From NCBI RefSeq assembly GCF_903946935.1, contig NZ_CAJAXH010000158.1:1-58809 (forward strand): DNA of 58,809 nt. Reading direction: 5' to 3'. The stretch's first letter is position 1. Each line of letters begins with the position of its first letter. The notes beneath the pieces are model-generated. The model worked only from the letters and a program-made list of their open reading frames with translations. It did no database searches and was not told the DNA's origin. Of this stretch, positions 1 to 8,822 are shown in pieces. Origin of the DNA: an uncultured Thiodictyon sp. (GTDB taxonomy: Bacteria; Pseudomonadota; Gammaproteobacteria; Chromatiales; Chromatiaceae). A program made the position numbers and the translations under genes.

Positions 1-1
1 A

Positions 2-124
2 TCCCGCGACACCGTCGCCGCCACCATCCAGCGCCTGGCACGCAACGTCCGCCTGGTGTTCGACTACCTGGGCATGACCGAAAATTCCCGCCGTCGGCGG
101 GGACGGCCAGCCACGGCGGGCTAG
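2..124 (+). CDS. C-terminal end of an unidentified protein (partial)
   Basis: An open frame enters the window at base 2 and stops at TAG 122-124, giving about 40 residues. The end is basic, with a run of Arg/Gly/Pro residues after a short hydrophobic stretch (VFDYLGM). Too little is present to identify a family. It is co-oriented with rpmE, whose start lies 115 bases downstream, so it may or may not share a transcript with it. Confidence 0.5.
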   Translation, partial: SRDTVAATIQRLARNVRLVFDYLGMTENSRRRRGRPATAG

Positions 125-239
125 AACGGATTTGCCGTGGAGGAAACCTCAAGTAGGGTTGCATCACCCAACGCACAGTGATATCGTACCCCGTTTTTCC
201 AGGTTTACAGTCTGCCCGCGCAGGGCGAGAAGGGTCATC

Positions 240-440
240 ATGAAAGAAGGAATCCACCCCGCCTATGGCGACGTGAAGGTGGCGTGCAGTTGCGGCAACG
301 AGTTCCAGACCCGCTCCACGCTGGGTAAGGACGTGCATGTCGAGGTCTGCTCCGCCTGCCATCCGTTTTACACCGGCAAGCAGAAGATCGTCGATACCGG
401 CGGCCGCGTCGACCGCTTCCGTCGCAAGTACGGTCGCTAA
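240..440 (+). CDS. rpmE: 50S ribosomal protein L31, zinc-binding type
   Basis: Encodes the large-subunit ribosomal protein L31, which sits at the subunit interface. The 66-residue product starts MKEGIHPAY, the usual L31 N-terminus, and has the expected full length for RpmE. Zinc ligands are visible as C16-x-C18 and C37-x-x-C40, so this is the C+ form rather than the zinc-free YkgM/RpmE2 paralogue. A longer in-frame reading from base 132 exists, but its extra residues do not resemble L31, and a GAAGGG Shine-Dalgarno sits before ATG 240. A hairpin follows the stop codon directly. Confidence 0.96.
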   Translation: MKEGIHPAYGDVKVACSCGNEFQTRSTLGKDVHVEVCSACHPFYTGKQKIVDTGGRVDRFRRKYGR

Positions 441-470
441 CAGGGCGCTCGCTCCCGCTCGCGCCCTGTT
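441..470 (+). terminator. Hairpin immediately after rpmE
   Basis: Inverted arms cagggcgc (441-448) and gcgccctg (461-468) enclose a 12-base loop and are followed by a short T run (TTTGG). The hairpin begins at the base after the rpmE stop codon. It fits an intrinsic terminator with a weak T tract. Confidence 0.6.
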
Positions 471-489
471 TGGTAAAGCAGAAAATGAA

Positions 490-520
490 CGGGGGATGCC
501 AATCTGCTTGGCATCCCCCG
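490..520 (-). terminator. Strong hairpin between rpmE and mdh
   Basis: A perfect 11-bp stem (cgggggatgcc / ggcatcccccg) has a 9-base loop. Read on the minus strand it lies downstream of mdh and is followed by a T-rich stretch (TTCATTTTCTG), as expected of an intrinsic terminator. It may act in both directions between the convergent genes. Confidence 0.65.
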
Positions 521-662
521 TGATTCTTGGGCGAGAAATAGCCGTCGGGCCGTTTCCTGCTTTACCCGTACATTTTACAAAGCGACGGGCCGCACGAACC
601 TCCCATGTCGCGCGGTACTCGGGGCCATCCCTGCCCCATCCGACACCCTCAGCCCGTCGCTG

Positions 663-1649
663 CTACAGCATACCCTTGACGGCTTCCGCCTCGTCAGTCA
701 ATTCCTTCAGCGTGATGTCGATCTTCTCGCGGCTGTAGGCATCGATCTCAAGACCCGCAATGACCTTGTAGCCACCGCCCTGGCACTCGCAGGGCTGGCC
801 GCATACGATCCCGGCCGGGATGCCGTATGAACCATCGGACGGCACGCCCATCGTGACCCACTCGTCCGAACCAAGCACCCAGTCATGGACGTGGTCGATG
901 GCCGCATTGGCGGCGGAGGCGGCGGAGGACAGGCCGCGGGCCTCAATGATGGCCGCGCCGCGCTTGCCGACGGTGGGCAGGAAGACGTCGTTATTCCAGG
1001 CGTGATCGTTGATCAGGTCCTTGACGCTGTCGCCGTTGGAGGTGGTGTAACGGTAATCGGCATACATCGTCGGGGAGTGATTGCCCCAGACGATCAACTT
1101 CTCCAGCGAGGTCACCGGCCGGCCGATCTTGGCGGCGAGTTGCGAGAGGGCGCGGTTGTGGTCCAGACGCAGCATGCCGTGGTAGTTGTTCGGGTCGGTA
1201 CGCCCCACCTTGCGGGCGGCCGCCGCGGCGATGTAGGCGTTGGTGTTGGCAGGATTGCCGACGACCAGCACCCGCACGGTCTCCTTTGCATGCTCGGCAA
1301 TGGCCTTACCCTGCACGGTGAAGATGGCGCCGTTGGCGCTCAACAGGTCGGCCCGCTCCATCCCCTTGGTACGCGGGCGGGCCCCGACCAGCAAGCAGAT
1401 GTCGGCGTCCTTGAAGGCGACGTTCGGGTCATCGGTGGCCACCATGTCGGCGAGCAGCGGGAAGGCGCAATCCTGCAGCTCCATCATCACGCCCTGCACG
1501 GCCTGTTGGGCCTGCGGCAGGTCGAGTAACTGCAGGATGACCGGCTGGTCTTTGCCGAGCATGTCGCCGGCGGCGATACGGAACAGCAGGCTATAACAAA
1601 TCTGGCCGGCGGCGCCGGTCACTGCAATACGCATGGGGGCTTTGGACAT
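663..1649 (-). CDS. mdh: Malate dehydrogenase
   Basis: NAD-dependent oxidation of malate to oxaloacetate in the TCA cycle, cytoplasmic. The 328-residue length matches the single-domain MDH family. The N-terminal Rossmann dinucleotide motif reads GAAGQI (residues 12-17). The substrate loop region carries [16 protein letters not shown], and the catalytic histidine sits in VWGNHSP at about H191. Sequence style is the MDH group found in many beta/gammaproteobacteria rather than the E. coli type. It is transcribed alone, convergent with rpmE, with a strong hairpin downstream. The start ATG at 1649 gives the standard short lead before the nucleotide-binding strand. Confidence 0.96.
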   Translation of the reverse strand: MSKAPMRIAVTGAAGQICYSLLFRIAAGDMLGKDQPVILQLLDLPQAQQAVQGVMMELQDCAFPLLADMVATDDPNVAFKDADICLLVGARPRTKGMERADLLSANGAIFTVQGKAIAEHAKETVRVLVVGNPANTNAYIAAAAARKVGRTDPNNYHGMLRLDHNRALSQLAAKIGRPVTSLEKLIVWGNHSPTMYADYRYTTSNGDSVKDLINDHAWNNDVFLPTVGKRGAAIIEARGLSSAASAANAAIDHVHDWVLGSDEWVTMGVPSDGSYGIPAGIVCGQPCECQGGGYKVIAGLEIDAYSREKIDITLKELTDEAEAVKGML

Positions 1650-1818
1650 AGATCACTCCGGGATTAAGAGCGCGGTTGGCATGATGCGCCGCAGCAGCGC
1701 CTGCGATGCCTTGTCATTGCCGAGAATAAGCGCCACAAACCAAAGATGGTAGGAGGTCTGACCGGGGGTGTCAATTCTCCGTCAGCCGGCGTATCCCGCA
1801 CCATTGTATTAATGCTCT

Positions 1819-2433
1819 CTATTGGTCATTGCCCTGACTCATCAGGCGCTCCAGTTCGGCGCGATCGGCACCCCGCACGGGGCGCTCGGTGAGGGGGTCC
1901 AATGGTGGATGGCGCAGGGCATGGCGCGGCAGGACGACCAGTTCGATGGGGGTCCCGCCAGCGAGGAAGCGGAAGACCGGGTGGGTGCGCCGCTCACCGT
2001 CGCCGTAGCGAAAACTGCGCTCGCGTTCGTGCCAGGGGATGTGCTGGTCCATGAGTGCGAACACCACCTCCTCCGGGCGCTCGGCATACAGACACAGCTG
2101 CACGCCCTGCTCGGCCTGGCCAGACCCGTGCAAGACCGGGCCGATCAGGCGCGGACCGAAGGCCCGGAAGCTGTGCATGGCCGCCAGCGCGTCGCGCCGC
2201 AACCGCCGCAGGTCGTCGGCCGAGGCGTCATCGACAAAGAGGCGGCGCTGGGTCAGCAGCGCCTCGTGGATCGCCTCGTTGGTCGGCCATCTGCGCCGAT
2301 CCAGCACCCCGGTTCGCGCGGCCGCCTTACGGCGCGCCCGGTCGAAGTCCGACTCGCCCTGCTCCGCCATGATGCGGGCCGCCTCGTAGGCGAGGCGCCA
2401 CTGTGCCGCGTTGCCGCGGTCGCGTCGCGACAT
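1819..2433 (-). CDS. Conserved hypothetical protein, possibly nucleotidyltransferase-like
   Basis: A 204-residue soluble protein, divergent from pilM. The first half is strongly basic and helical (Arg-rich, residues 1-90). The middle contains FGPRLIGPVLHGSG followed by a beta-rich stretch (VQLCLYAERPEEVVFALMD). The GPVLHGSG...LCLYA pattern loosely recalls a nucleotidyltransferase fold (G-S then an acidic strand), but a clear D-x-D pair is not visible, so catalytic activity is doubtful. No signal peptide or membrane segment is seen. The function is not known to me; a link to pilus genes rests only on divergent position. Confidence 0.7.
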   Translation of the reverse strand: MSRRDRGNAAQWRLAYEAARIMAEQGESDFDRARRKAAARTGVLDRRRWPTNEAIHEALLTQRRLFVDDASADDLRRLRRDALAAMHSFRAFGPRLIGPVLHGSGQAEQGVQLCLYAERPEEVVFALMDQHIPWHERERSFRYGDGERRTHPVFRFLAGGTPIELVVLPRHALRHPPLDPLTERPVRGADRAELERLMSQGNDQ

Positions 2434-2599
2434 CCAGCACCTCCGGTTCGCTCAGTTTGCCCAACTCACATAGCACTCGCGGCGGCGCCAGGTTACAGGC
2501 ATAGTGACGGGTGGCGCCTGACGGCCGAACGGTAACACGCGCGTCTGGTCCGCGCATACCCCGGCGAGTGGGCTCCGCGCCCGGTACGACACGCGGCCC

Positions 2600-2630
2600 C
2601 CCGCAAACGGTTCGCGGTTTGATATAGTGA
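2600..2630 (+). promoter_or_regulatory. Possible sigma-70 promoter of the pilMNOPQ operon
   Basis: TATAGT at 2623-2628 is a good -10 candidate about 65 bases before pilM ATG 2694. The -35 region is GC-rich and poor, so an activator or another sigma factor may be involved. The rest of the 260-bp divergent gap (2434-2693) shows nothing else I can name. Confidence 0.3.
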
Positions 2631-2693
2631 GCCCACAATCGCACCGCCTGCTGCCGATTTTACATGAAGATTGATAGGGTTTAAGCACCTCCG

Positions 2694-3767
2694 ATGTTCG
2701 GACTCCTCCGCAAGAACAAGGCCATGCTAGGCATCGACATCAGCGCGACGGCGGTCAAGCTGATCGAGCTGTCGCAGGGGTCCGGCTCGCCGACCGACCT
2801 CTACCGGGTCGAGTCCTTTGCCGTTGAACCACTGCCGACAAACGCGGTGGTGGAGCAGCGGATTGCCGACCCCGAGGCGGTCGGCCAGTGCATCCAACGG
2901 GCCGTGCAGCGCTGCGGCACCAAGACCAAACGGGCCGCGGTGGCGGTGTCCGGGTCCGCGGTCATCACCAAGGTCATCTCCATGTCCGCCGGGCTGACCG
3001 ACGCGGAGATGGAAAACCAGATCCAGTTGGAGGCCGACCAATACATCCCGTACCCACTGGAGGAGGTCAATATCGATTTCGATGTGCTGGGTACCTCGCA
3101 GACGAGTCCCGACATGGTGGATGTCCTGCTGGCGGCGTCGCGCCGGGAAAATGTGGATGACCATGTGAGCGCGCTGGAGGTCGCCGGCCTGACCGCCGGG
3201 GTGGTCGACGTCGAGGCCTATGCGATGGAGAATGCCTGTAGCCTGATCTTGGGGGGCCACGGCGAGGCCGTCACGGCGCGGACGGTGGCCGTAGCCGACG
3301 TGGGCTCCGCCACGACCACCCTGCATGTACTTCACGAGGGGCAGGTCGTGTACACCCGCGAGCAAAATTTCGGCGGCCAGCAGCTGATCGACGAGGTCCA
3401 GCGACGCTATAGCCTGCCGCGCGACCTGGCCGCCCAGAAGGTCGTCGAAGGCGACGTCGCGGAGGACTACGACGCCGAGGTCTTGGGCCCCTTTAAGGAG
3501 GCCCTGGCCCAACAGATCGGCCGGGCACTCCAGTTCTTCTATTCCGGCAGTACCTTCAACCGGGTCGATCAACTGATCCTGGCCGGCGGCACCGCCAGCA
3601 TTGTCAAGATCGATGAACTTGTCGAGGATCGCCTGGAGCTGCCGACCACGGCGGCGAATCCCTTCGCCCAAATGTCTTTTTCCCCCCGGGTCGATGCCAA
3701 GGAGTTGCTGCGTAATGCCTCGGGGATGATGGTCGCCGTAGGGCTCGCCCTGCGCGGATTCGACTGA
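2694..3767 (+). CDS. pilM: Type IV pilus assembly protein PilM
   Basis: Actin/FtsA-like cytoplasmic ATP-binding protein that docks the PilNO inner-membrane alignment complex through the PilN N-terminus. The 357-residue protein begins with a short lead and the phosphate-1 motif LGIDISATAVKLIELS (from about residue 12). The second nucleotide motif is VADVGSATTTLHVL near residue 200, and the adenosine motif ILAGGTASI lies near residue 300. No membrane segment is present, as expected. It is the first gene of pilMNOPQ and its stop overlaps the pilN start in TGATG. Confidence 0.95.
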   Translation: MFGLLRKNKAMLGIDISATAVKLIELSQGSGSPTDLYRVESFAVEPLPTNAVVEQRIADPEAVGQCIQRAVQRCGTKTKRAAVAVSGSAVITKVISMSAGLTDAEMENQIQLEADQYIPYPLEEVNIDFDVLGTSQTSPDMVDVLLAASRRENVDDHVSALEVAGLTAGVVDVEAYAMENACSLILGGHGEAVTARTVAVADVGSATTTLHVLHEGQVVYTREQNFGGQQLIDEVQRRYSLPRDLAAQKVVEGDVAEDYDAEVLGPFKEALAQQIGRALQFFYSGSTFNRVDQLILAGGTASIVKIDELVEDRLELPTTAANPFAQMSFSPRVDAKELLRNASGMMVAVGLALRGFD

Positions 3768-4345
3768 TGGCCCGGATCAATCTACTCCCTTGGCGTGAGG
3801 CCGAGCGTCACCGCCGACGCCAGGAATTCGCGATCGCCGGCGGCATCGCCCTGGGTGTCGTTCTGCTGGGCGCCATTGGGGTCCATTTTTGGATGGAAAC
3901 CAGGATCGACATCCAGGAGGGACGCAACCGCTTCCTCGACAACGAGATCAGTCAGCTCAACCGGCAGCTCAAGGAAATCCAGCAGTTGGAGGAGACCAAG
4001 GCCAAGTTGCTGGCCCGCATGAACATCATCCAGCAACTTCAGCAAAGCCGTCCGGAGGTGGTCAGGCTCTTCGACCAGTTGGTGACGACCATCCCCGAGG
4101 GCGTCTTTTTGGTCAATCTGGAGCAGACGGGCAACAAAATCGTGCTGGAGGGGCGCGCCCAATCCAACGCGCGCGTCTCAGCCTTCATGCGCAACATCGA
4201 GGCCTCCGCCTGGCTCGGCAATCCGCACCTGTTGCTAATCGAAAACAAAGACAAAACCGGGACCGGCTTCAGTCATTTCCGGATGTCCTTCGAGCAGACG
4301 CAGCCCACCGGCGACAATGCGCAGCCGCCACGCCCATCCACCTGA
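3767..4345 (+). CDS. pilN: Type IV pilus assembly protein PilN
   Basis: Inner-membrane bitopic protein of the PilMNOP alignment subcomplex. The N-terminus MARINLLPWREAERHRR carries the conserved INLLPWR motif that binds PilM. A single membrane segment follows at about residues 23-43 (IAGGIALGVVLLGAIGVHFW), then a coiled coil (about 48-95) and a ferredoxin-like periplasmic domain. The 192-residue length is normal. Start and previous stop share one base, indicating translational coupling with pilM. Confidence 0.95.
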   Translation: MARINLLPWREAERHRRRQEFAIAGGIALGVVLLGAIGVHFWMETRIDIQEGRNRFLDNEISQLNRQLKEIQQLEETKAKLLARMNIIQQLQQSRPEVVRLFDQLVTTIPEGVFLVNLEQTGNKIVLEGRAQSNARVSAFMRNIEASAWLGNPHLLLIENKDKTGTGFSHFRMSFEQTQPTGDNAQPPRPST

Positions 4346-4375
4346 GAGCAGACCGCCCCCCGGGACCCAAACCCC

Positions 4376-4981
4376 ATGGAACTGAGCGAACTCAATGAAC
4401 TCGACCTGAATAACATCGGCGAATGGCCGGTGCCGGTCAAGGCAATAGCCATCGTCTTGCTCTGCAGTGTGGCCGGTGCGGCCATCTATTACCTGGACAC
4501 GGCTGCCCAATTGGAGCGACTCGATACGGCCCAAGCAAAAGAACTGGAACTACGCAAGACCTTTGAGACCAAGCAAAAAAAGGCGGCCAGTCTGAATGCC
4601 TTCCGCCAGCAGCTCGCCGAGATGAAAGAGTCCTTCGGGGCCATGCTGCGCCAACTCCCGGACAAGACCGAAGTGGCGGCACTGCTGGTGGACGTCTCCC
4701 AGACCGGGCTGGCGGCAGGACTCGAGTTCGAGCTGTTCCAACCCGAGGGGGAGAAGCTGAAGGACTTCTACGCGGAGCTGCCGATCAACATCAAAGTGAC
4801 CGGCCGTTATCACGAGTTCGGCAGCTTTATCAGCGGGCTCGCGGCCCTGCCGCGGATCGTGACGATCCACAACGTGAAGATCGCCAGCCCCGCGGGCGAG
4901 CGTGGCGGAGAGGACGCCAAACTGCAGCTCCAGGCGCAGGTAAAGACCTATCGCTATCTGGATGAGACCGCAACCAAATGA
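4376..4981 (+). CDS. pilO: Type IV pilus assembly protein PilO
   Basis: Partner of PilN; the two form periplasmic heterodimers that link the inner-membrane motor platform to PilP and PilQ. The 201-residue protein has a short cytoplasmic tail containing LNELDLNNIGEWP, typical of PilO, one membrane segment (about residues 23-42), a coiled coil (about 48-90), and a periplasmic ferredoxin-like domain ending YRYLDE. It begins 30 bases after pilN and its stop overlaps pilP in ATGA. Confidence 0.95.
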   Translation: MELSELNELDLNNIGEWPVPVKAIAIVLLCSVAGAAIYYLDTAAQLERLDTAQAKELELRKTFETKQKKAASLNAFRQQLAEMKESFGAMLRQLPDKTEVAALLVDVSQTGLAAGLEFELFQPEGEKLKDFYAELPINIKVTGRYHEFGSFISGLAALPRIVTIHNVKIASPAGERGGEDAKLQLQAQVKTYRYLDETATK

Positions 4982-5535
4982 GACGGCCCGAGAATCCGCT
5001 GCGCCGCGGCCCCTCACGGCGCTTACCCTGGCTCGTCGCGGCGCTCCTGTCGTTGCAGCTCACCGCTTGCGGCAATCCCGACCAGAGCGATCTCGAGGAT
5101 TATGCGAAGAAGGTCAAGGCCCGTGACCCTGCACCGATCGGCCCGCTACCAGAAATCAAGCAGATCGATACATTTATTTACGAACCGGGCGAGCGGCGGG
5201 ACCCCTTTGTGATGGACAATCGGGGCGCGGCCACGCCAGCGGCCGTCGCCGGGAACAACCTGGCCCCCGACCCCCTGAGGCGCAAGGAAGAGCTGGAGGG
5301 ATTCGCCTTGGACTCCCTGCGGATGGTCGGTACCCTGGAGCAGAACCAAACCATGTGGGCACTGATCCGCACCCCCGACGGTATCCTCCACCGGGTGCGC
5401 GTCGGCAACTATTTGGGGATGAACAATGGTCAGATCGTCGGCATCAGCGACACGGCGATCCAATTGACCGAGATCGTATCGGAAAACCCCGGCGAGTGGC
5501 GCGAGCGCCAGGCGACGGTCGCACTCACTCAATAA
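4978..5535 (+). CDS. pilP: Type IV pilus assembly lipoprotein PilP
   Basis: Inner-membrane-anchored lipoprotein joining PilNO to the PilQ secretin. The signal peptide ends in the lipobox LTAC, with the lipidated cysteine at about C31. The body carries the PilP features FIYEPGERRDPF (about 61-72) and the beta-sandwich domain LRMVGTL...ALIRTPDGILHRVRVGNYLG. The length of 185 residues is normal. The start codon overlaps the pilO stop by four bases. Confidence 0.95.
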   Translation: MRRPENPLRRGPSRRLPWLVAALLSLQLTACGNPDQSDLEDYAKKVKARDPAPIGPLPEIKQIDTFIYEPGERRDPFVMDNRGAATPAAVAGNNLAPDPLRRKEELEGFALDSLRMVGTLEQNQTMWALIRTPDGILHRVRVGNYLGMNNGQIVGISDTAIQLTEIVSENPGEWRERQATVALTQ

Positions 5536-5555
5536 CCTTTGGAGGGCACGCCGCA

Positions 5556-7931
5556 ATGATGAGCCCAAGTCAACACAATCCGCGCCCCTGGGCGCACCAG
5601 CCCCGACCCGAGGGGCGCCTATCGCTCGCCGGATGGATGACTTGCTGGCTGTTGCTCGTCGGCACACTCGGCGCCACCCCGAGCTGGGGCGTCGATCTTC
5701 AGAGCGTCTCATCGGCCGCTTTGCCCGGCAATCAGGTCGAGGTGACCTTGACCTTCTCCGGAGCGGTCGCCAAACCGACGTCATTCGCCACCGACTCCCC
5801 GGCGCGCATCGCCCTGGACTTCGCTGGCGTCACCAACAAGCTCGAGCACAAGGCCGTACCCATCGGCGTGGGAGCCATTCACAGCCTGGTCGCCGTGGAG
5901 GCCAGCAATCGCACCCGCGTCGTGGTCAATCTGAACGAACCCGTCCCCTATGAGGTGAGCAGTAACGGCAACCAGGTCACGCTCAAGATCAGCACCCAGG
6001 GCGGCGCGCCCAGCGCCCCGCCGCCGCCGCTCCCCCCGGCAGCGGCGGCGGCCGCAAGCGCACCGATCGCCCGGGGCGGGGCTCATGTGGCGACCCAACA
6101 GGCCGCTCCCGCGCGCGCAGCGGCGGCGGCGGCGGGAGGCCCGGTTCGCGACATCGATTTTCGACGCGGCAACGGCGGGGAAGGACGGGTGGTCATCAAG
6201 CTACCCAGCGCCCAGACCCGCGCGGCAGTGCGTGAACAGGCTGGGCACGTGTTCGTCGACCTCTATGACAGCACGCTCCCCCCTCGCCTGTTCCGACGGC
6301 TCGACGTGACCGATTTCGCCACCCCAGTAACCGCCGTCGAGTCCAAACCGAGCGGACGCAATGTGTTGCTCGATATCCAGACCGCTGGGGAATACGACTA
6401 CCTCGCGTATCAGACCGATGACATTTTTACCCTGGAGTTTCGCGCACTGACCGCGGCGGAGAAGGAACAGGACGCGAAGAAAAAGATCACCTATACCGGC
6501 GATCGGCTCTCGCTCAACTTTCAGGATATCGAGGTGCGCGCGGTGCTGCAGTTGCTGGCGGACTTCACCGGCCTCAACCTGATCGCCAGCGATGCGGTGC
6601 GGGGCAGCATCACGTTGCGTCTGAAAAATGTCCCCTGGGACCAGGCCCTGGACATCATCCTGAAGAGCAAGGGGCTGGGGATGCGCCAGACCGGCAATGT
6701 GATCATGGTCGCCCCCAGCGCGGAGTTGGCCGCCCAGGAAAAGCTGGAGCTGCAATCCAATCAAGCGATCGAGGAACTGGCGCCGCTGCGCCTGGAAATC
6801 TTCCAGATCAACTATGCCAAGGCGGCCGAAATCGCTGCCGTACTGACCGGTCAGGGTAGCGCAGCACCCACCCAAACCGCCCCCAATTCGGACTCCAATG
6901 CTTCCAACCCCTCGCAAGCACAGGGTGGTAACAGACAAGATAGGTCCAATTCTGTTCAACAGGGGCCAAGCATGCTCTCTGAGCGTGGCTCAGTGACCTC
7001 CGACGCACGTACCAACCAACTGTTGATCAAGGATACAGCGGCCAAGCTTGAGGATATTCGGGCGCTGATCACCAAGCTCGATGTGCCCGTGCGTCAGGTG
7101 ATGATCGAGTCCCGCATTGTGATCGCGAGCAATAGCTTCGCGCGCGACCTGGGCGTGCGCTTCGGGGCCTCGGGGGCGACGGGGAGCCTGAGTGGTACCC
7201 AGATGCTGATCGGCGGCAGTCAGCCGGGGGGTCTAACGAACACCGCGAACTATAACGCCGGCAAGTTCGGACAGGACATCACCACCGTCCCCGCCGCACC
7301 CTTCAACCCCATTGTCACGAATGTGGCGTCAGCGACGGCACAAGGCCTGATGGTCAACCTGCCCGCCGCCGCCCCGTCCGGCGCCATCAACTTCCTGATC
7401 GGCAAGGTGGGGTCCTATCTGCTCCAGTTGGAACTCACGGCGATGCAAACGGAGGGGCGTGGCGAGATCATTTCCAGCCCGCGGGTCATTACCTCCGATG
7501 GCAAACAGGCCACCATCGCGATGGGCCAGGAGATTCCCTACTCAACCGTCTCAAACAACGGGACCCAAACGGCCTTCAAGGCCGCAGTGCTCAAACTCGA
7601 TGTGACGCCGCAGATCACCCCCGACGACCGCGTAGTCATGGACCTCGTGGTCCAAAAGGATGCGCCGAACTATGCCCAGGCGACGTCCGCCGGTATCTCA
7701 ATCGATACGCGCTCAGTCAAGACGACGGTGCTGGTCGACAATGGCGACACCGTAATCCTGGGCGGCGTTTATGAACGCACCAAGGGTAACAGCAAGGAGC
7801 AGGTGCCCTGGTTAGGAGACGTCCCCGTGCTCGGGCGCCTGTTCAAAAAGAATGCGCACACTGACGATAACTCCGAACTCCTGATCTTCGTCACGCCCAA
7901 GATCATGAAGGCTGAAATGGTGTCCAAGTAG
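5556..7931 (+). CDS. pilQ: Type IV pilus outer-membrane secretin PilQ
   Basis: Forms the multimeric outer-membrane channel for the pilus. The chosen start (ATG 5556; a second ATG follows at once) lies 10 bases after GGAGG; the frame is open further upstream, but that part overlaps pilP and is not PilQ-like. Of 791 residues, a signal segment is followed by two AMIN peptidoglycan-binding domains (about 45-130 and 195-290), separated by a Pro/Ala-rich linker. An STN/N0 domain (about 310-385), a secretin N1 domain with a Ser/Asn/Gln-rich loop, and the secretin core follow; the core includes GRGEIISSPRV and VPWLGDVPVLGRLF. aroK/aroB, the usual next genes, are absent here. Confidence 0.96.
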   Translation: MMSPSQHNPRPWAHQPRPEGRLSLAGWMTCWLLLVGTLGATPSWGVDLQSVSSAALPGNQVEVTLTFSGAVAKPTSFATDSPARIALDFAGVTNKLEHKAVPIGVGAIHSLVAVEASNRTRVVVNLNEPVPYEVSSNGNQVTLKISTQGGAPSAPPPPLPPAAAAAASAPIARGGAHVATQQAAPARAAAAAAGGPVRDIDFRRGNGGEGRVVIKLPSAQTRAAVREQAGHVFVDLYDSTLPPRLFRRLDVTDFATPVTAVESKPSGRNVLLDIQTAGEYDYLAYQTDDIFTLEFRALTAAEKEQDAKKKITYTGDRLSLNFQDIEVRAVLQLLADFTGLNLIASDAVRGSITLRLKNVPWDQALDIILKSKGLGMRQTGNVIMVAPSAELAAQEKLELQSNQAIEELAPLRLEIFQINYAKAAEIAAVLTGQGSAAPTQTAPNSDSNASNPSQAQGGNRQDRSNSVQQGPSMLSERGSVTSDARTNQLLIKDTAAKLEDIRALITKLDVPVRQVMIESRIVIASNSFARDLGVRFGASGATGSLSGTQMLIGGSQPGGLTNTANYNAGKFGQDITTVPAAPFNPIVTNVASATAQGLMVNLPAAAPSGAINFLIGKVGSYLLQLELTAMQTEGRGEIISSPRVITSDGKQATIAMGQEIPYSTVSNNGTQTAFKAAVLKLDVTPQITPDDRVVMDLVVQKDAPNYAQATSAGISIDTRSVKTTVLVDNGDTVILGGVYERTKGNSKEQVPWLGDVPVLGRLFKKNAHTDDNSELLIFVTPKIMKAEMVSK

Positions 7932-7988
7932 ACTTGAACGATCGCCATTCATGTTTTTCGGATACGTCCCAAGCGCGCAGCGGTTAGG

Positions 7989-8822
7989 ATGACGGCCTAC
8001 CAAGCCCTCAAGACCCTGCTGTTACCCCCGGGGATCATCATCCTGATGCTCGTGGGAGCGACCCTGGGGGTGCCGGGGGGGGCGGGGCGAGCGCTCCTGT
8101 GTACCGCCACCGCTGGCCTCACCCTGCTCTCTCTGCCGGTGGTATCGATCCTGCTGATGGTGCCGCTGGAGCCCTATCCACCCCTGGATCTCCGGGCGCC
8201 GCTGGAACCGCCAATCAAGGGCATCCTGGTCCTTGGCGGGGGATTTAGGCGCGACGCGCCCGAATACGGGGGGCCGACCCTGGATAACTTCACCCTGCAG
8301 CGGGTGCGCTATGGGGCCTGGCTGCAGCGCTCCACCGGCCTGCCGCTCTATGTGAGCGGCGGCTTCACCACGGCACGCCGGCCGGCGGTGGGCGACCTGA
8401 TGGCGCGGATCCTGAGGGAGGAGTTCGCGGTGCCGGTCGCCGGCGTGGAGAATGTGAGCCGCACCACCTGGGAGAACGCCGCCTATTCAAGAGCCATGCT
8501 TGCGCGCGACGGGGTCTCCCAGGTATTGCTGGTGAGCGATGCCTGGCACCTGCCGCGCGCGGTGGCCGCCTGCGAACGGGTCGGGCTTGCCGTGATCCCG
8601 GCCCCGACCGGGCTGATCGCCGGTCCGCACTGGCGCGACGATCTGGCGTGGTCGGATTGGGTGCCCAGGGCGGGCGCGTTGACCATCAGCGCTTACGCCC
8701 TGCATGAGCATCTGGGGCGGGCCTGGTATCAACTGCGGCGCTGGGCGTCAGGCACGTCGGCGCCGCCGTTCGAGCCGCCTGGCACGCCGATCAAGGGACC
8801 GGGCGGCGGTGACGCAACGTGA
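7989..8822 (+). CDS. YdcF/ElyC-family (DUF218) envelope protein
   Basis: The 277-residue protein has two N-terminal membrane segments (about residues 9-30 and 34-58) and a DUF218 domain. Family features visible are GILVLGGGFRRDAP (about 77-90), LYVSGG, NTW-like SRTTWENA and LLVSDAWHLPRA. The family includes E. coli ElyC, SanA and YdcF, which act in envelope and lipid-carrier metabolism; the precise substrate here is not known. It lies 57 bases after pilQ and its stop overlaps the next start (GTGA), so it is coupled to the following response regulator gene. Confidence 0.88.
   Translation: MTAYQALKTLLLPPGIIILMLVGATLGVPGGAGRALLCTATAGLTLLSLPVVSILLMVPLEPYPPLDLRAPLEPPIKGILVLGGGFRRDAPEYGGPTLDNFTLQRVRYGAWLQRSTGLPLYVSGGFTTARRPAVGDLMARILREEFAVPVAGVENVSRTTWENAAYSRAMLARDGVSQVLLVSDAWHLPRAVAACERVGLAVIPAPTGLIAGPHWRDDLAWSDWVPRAGALTISAYALHEHLGRAWYQLRRWASGTSAPPFEPPGTPIKGPGGGDAT

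Noticed and set aside
885-1529. 214-residue open frame opposite mdh
   Set aside because: It lies entirely antisense to a well-supported malate dehydrogenase gene and has Gly/Val/His-rich composition without any recognisable motif.
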